In this document: in pieces, positions 23,363-24,556 of the stretch | Position numbering within the stretch: the stretch's first letter is position 1 | Layout: each line of letters begins with the position of its first letter | NCBI GenBank assembly: GCA_035620975.1 | Contig: DASPFV010000320.1 | Coordinates: 1 to 24,556 of the forward strand | Direction of reading: 5' to 3' | Source: DASPFV01 sp035620975 | Lineage (GTDB): Bacteria > Acidobacteriota > Vicinamibacteria > Vicinamibacterales > 2-12-FULL-66-21 | Length of the DNA stretch: 24,556 nt | Made by a program: the position numbers and the translations under genes | Notes under the pieces: generated by a model | Seen by the model: only the letters and a program-made list of their open reading frames with translations | Databases searched by the model: none | What the model was told of the DNA's origin: nothing

Positions 23363-24499
23363 ATGAACCTCATGCCGGACACGGATCTCGCCATCAAGCC
23401 GCGCGATGTGATGCCGGAGGGAGCCACGACGCTTCCGGCCGCGTACTACGTCGATCGGACGTACTTCCAGCGCGAGATGGAGGCGCTGTTCCTCGAGATG
23501 TGGATCTGCGCCGGCCGCGCCCAGGAGATCGAGGCGCCCGGGCAGTTCGTGCTCAGAGACGTGCTCGGGGAGAGCGTGATTCTGACCCGGAGTCCAGCGG
23601 GCCGGGTCCACGCCTTCTACAACGTGTGCCGGCATCGCGGCACACGGCTCTGCACCGAAGTGGCGGGTACGTTCGGCGGCAGCATCCAGTGCCCCTACCA
23701 CGCGTGGACCTATGCGCTCGACGGTCGGCTGATCGGCGCTCCGCACATGGACGAGGTGCCGCACTTCCGGAAGGACGCCTACCCGCTGCACGCCGTCCAC
23801 GCCGACGAGTGGGACGGGCACGTGTTCCTGAACCTGTCGGCCTCACCAGAGCCGCTCGCGACGCAGCTGGCCGACCTGCCGGGCAAGTTTCGCGACTGGC
23901 GGATGCAGGATCTGCGCCTCGGCCGGCGCATCGTCTACGACGTCAAGGCCAACTGGAAACTGATCATCCAGAACTACAACGAGTGCCTGCATTGTCCCAA
24001 CCTGCACCCGGCGCTCAACAGGCTGTCGCACTATCTGAGCGGCGAGAACGAGCCGCTGCGGCCGACCTACATGGGAGGCCGCATGGACTTGCGGCCCGGC
24101 GTCGAGACGTTGTCGCGCGACGGCACCTGCCGGCGGGAGCTGCTGCCGGGCCTCTCGGCCGAGGATCGGCGTCGGGTGTATTACTACGCGATCTTCCCGA
24201 ACATGCTCCTCAGTCTGCACCCCGACTACATGATGGTGCACACGCTGTGGCCGATGGCGCCGGACCGGACGATCAACGTGTGCGAGTGGCACTTCCAGCC
24301 AGGGGAGATGAGCAGGCCGGGGTTCGATCCCTCGGACGCCGTCGAGTTCTGGGACATGACGAACCGACAGGACTGGCACGTGTGCGAGCTGTCGCAGGCG
24401 GGCATCTCGTCGCGCGCCTACGCGCCCGGGCCGTACTCGAACCGTGAGGATCTGCTGTACGCGTTCGACCGGATGATCGTGGCGCTGCACGGCCGGTAG
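23363..24499 (+). CDS. Rieske non-heme iron oxygenase, alpha subunit
   Basis: This 378-residue protein is the catalytic subunit of a ring-hydroxylating-type or N-demethylating oxygenase. The Rieske [2Fe-2S] site is complete: CRH (Cys89, His91) and CPYH (Cys110, His113). The catalytic domain has NECLHCPNLHP with bridging Glu207 and iron ligands His210 and His215; the third ligand is probably Asp331 in EFWDM. Glu instead of Asp at the bridge, the short length and the C-terminal WHVCELSQAGISSRAYAPGPYSNRE resemble the GbcA / CntA / choline monooxygenase group, which oxidises quaternary ammonium compounds. The substrate here is inferred only. The reductase partner is not in the window. The ATG at 23363 has GGAGG at 23351-23355, a good ribosome site. 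Divergent from the APC permease, with which it may share control. Confidence 0.92.
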   Translation: MNLMPDTDLAIKPRDVMPEGATTLPAAYYVDRTYFQREMEALFLEMWICAGRAQEIEAPGQFVLRDVLGESVILTRSPAGRVHAFYNVCRHRGTRLCTEVAGTFGGSIQCPYHAWTYALDGRLIGAPHMDEVPHFRKDAYPLHAVHADEWDGHVFLNLSASPEPLATQLADLPGKFRDWRMQDLRLGRRIVYDVKANWKLIIQNYNECLHCPNLHPALNRLSHYLSGENEPLRPTYMGGRMDLRPGVETLSRDGTCRRELLPGLSAEDRRRVYYYAIFPNMLLSLHPDYMMVHTLWPMAPDRTINVCEWHFQPGEMSRPGFDPSDAVEFWDMTNRQDWHVCELSQAGISSRAYAPGPYSNREDLLYAFDRMIVALHGR

Positions 24500-24505
24500 G
24501 ATCCC

Positions 24506-24556
24506 TGGGGTCAGGTCTTGCATTGACGTACGGTCGGCCCAGCGGAGTACGTCAAT
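24506..24556. mobile_element. Probable left end of an IS200/REP-associated element, or a REP-like hairpin
   Basis: Directly after the oxygenase gene comes TGGGGTCAGGTCTTGCATT, a sequence I associate with the flanks of REP-associated tyrosine transposase (Y1/IS200-like) genes in many bacteria. It runs into a perfect 10-base inverted repeat, ATTGACGTAC (24522-24531) and GTACGTCAAT (24547-24556), around a 15-base loop. Such GTAG/imperfect-palindrome ends are recognised by this transposase class. The window stops here, so no transposase gene can be seen. A plain transcription hairpin is possible, but there is no T tract in view. Confidence 0.5.

Overview
The window is high-GC DNA (roughly two thirds G+C by eye) with tightly packed genes on both strands, frequent ATGA start/stop overlaps and several GTG/TTG starts. 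A Ser/Thr kinase fused to TolB-like and TPR domains, a YtcJ-type amidohydrolase, an M14 carboxypeptidase and a Flp pilin together suggest an environmental Acidobacteriota (possibly Vicinamibacteria-like). This taxonomic guess is an inference from gene content and base composition. I see no rRNA, tRNA or CRISPR array.

Left part (1-3258): a Flp/Fap type IVb pilin gene on the minus strand faces away from a 512-base gene-free leader. That leader precedes a plus-strand pair: a small two-helix membrane protein and, directly abutting it, a 758-residue protein. The larger protein has a phosphoacceptor-less receiver-like head, about 385 residues of E/R/K-rich predicted single alpha-helix, and a small C-terminal domain. 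The pair is probably connected to the Tad/Flp pilus or another envelope structure.

Second part (3444-10373): an SNF2/RapA-type helicase and an Eco57I/PglX-type adenine-N6 DNA methylase overlap by 4 bases. They look like a compact two-gene defence module, related to the helicase-methylase arm of class 1 DISARM or to BREX PglX, but drmA/B/C, brx/pgl genes and a recognisable active nuclease are absent nearby. A membrane GAF protein with a histidine-kinase dimerisation remnant (phosphoacceptor His replaced by Ala, no ATPase domain) follows.

Third part (10503-13112): a sulfur module. A TauE/SafE exporter with a translationally coupled DUF1634 partner is divergent from a persulfide-dioxygenase-like MBL protein carrying two rhodanese domains, only the second with a catalytic Cys.

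Fourth part (13163-21136): the Ser/Thr kinase-TolB-TPR protein; panE (ketopantoate reductase), whose 3' end overlaps the kinase gene in antisense; an APC permease; a membrane-anchored YtcJ-type amidohydrolase; and an exported M14 carboxypeptidase. This set suggests peptide or amide scavenging.

Right part (21137-24556): a gene-free 374-base stretch, an exported histidine phosphatase coupled to a second APC permease, and a divergent Rieske oxygenase alpha subunit resembling the GbcA/CntA/choline monooxygenase group. The last 50 bases form a perfect inverted repeat that looks like the end of an IS200/REP-associated transposon or a REP-type element. Short decamer and heptamer repeats lie at several gene ends.
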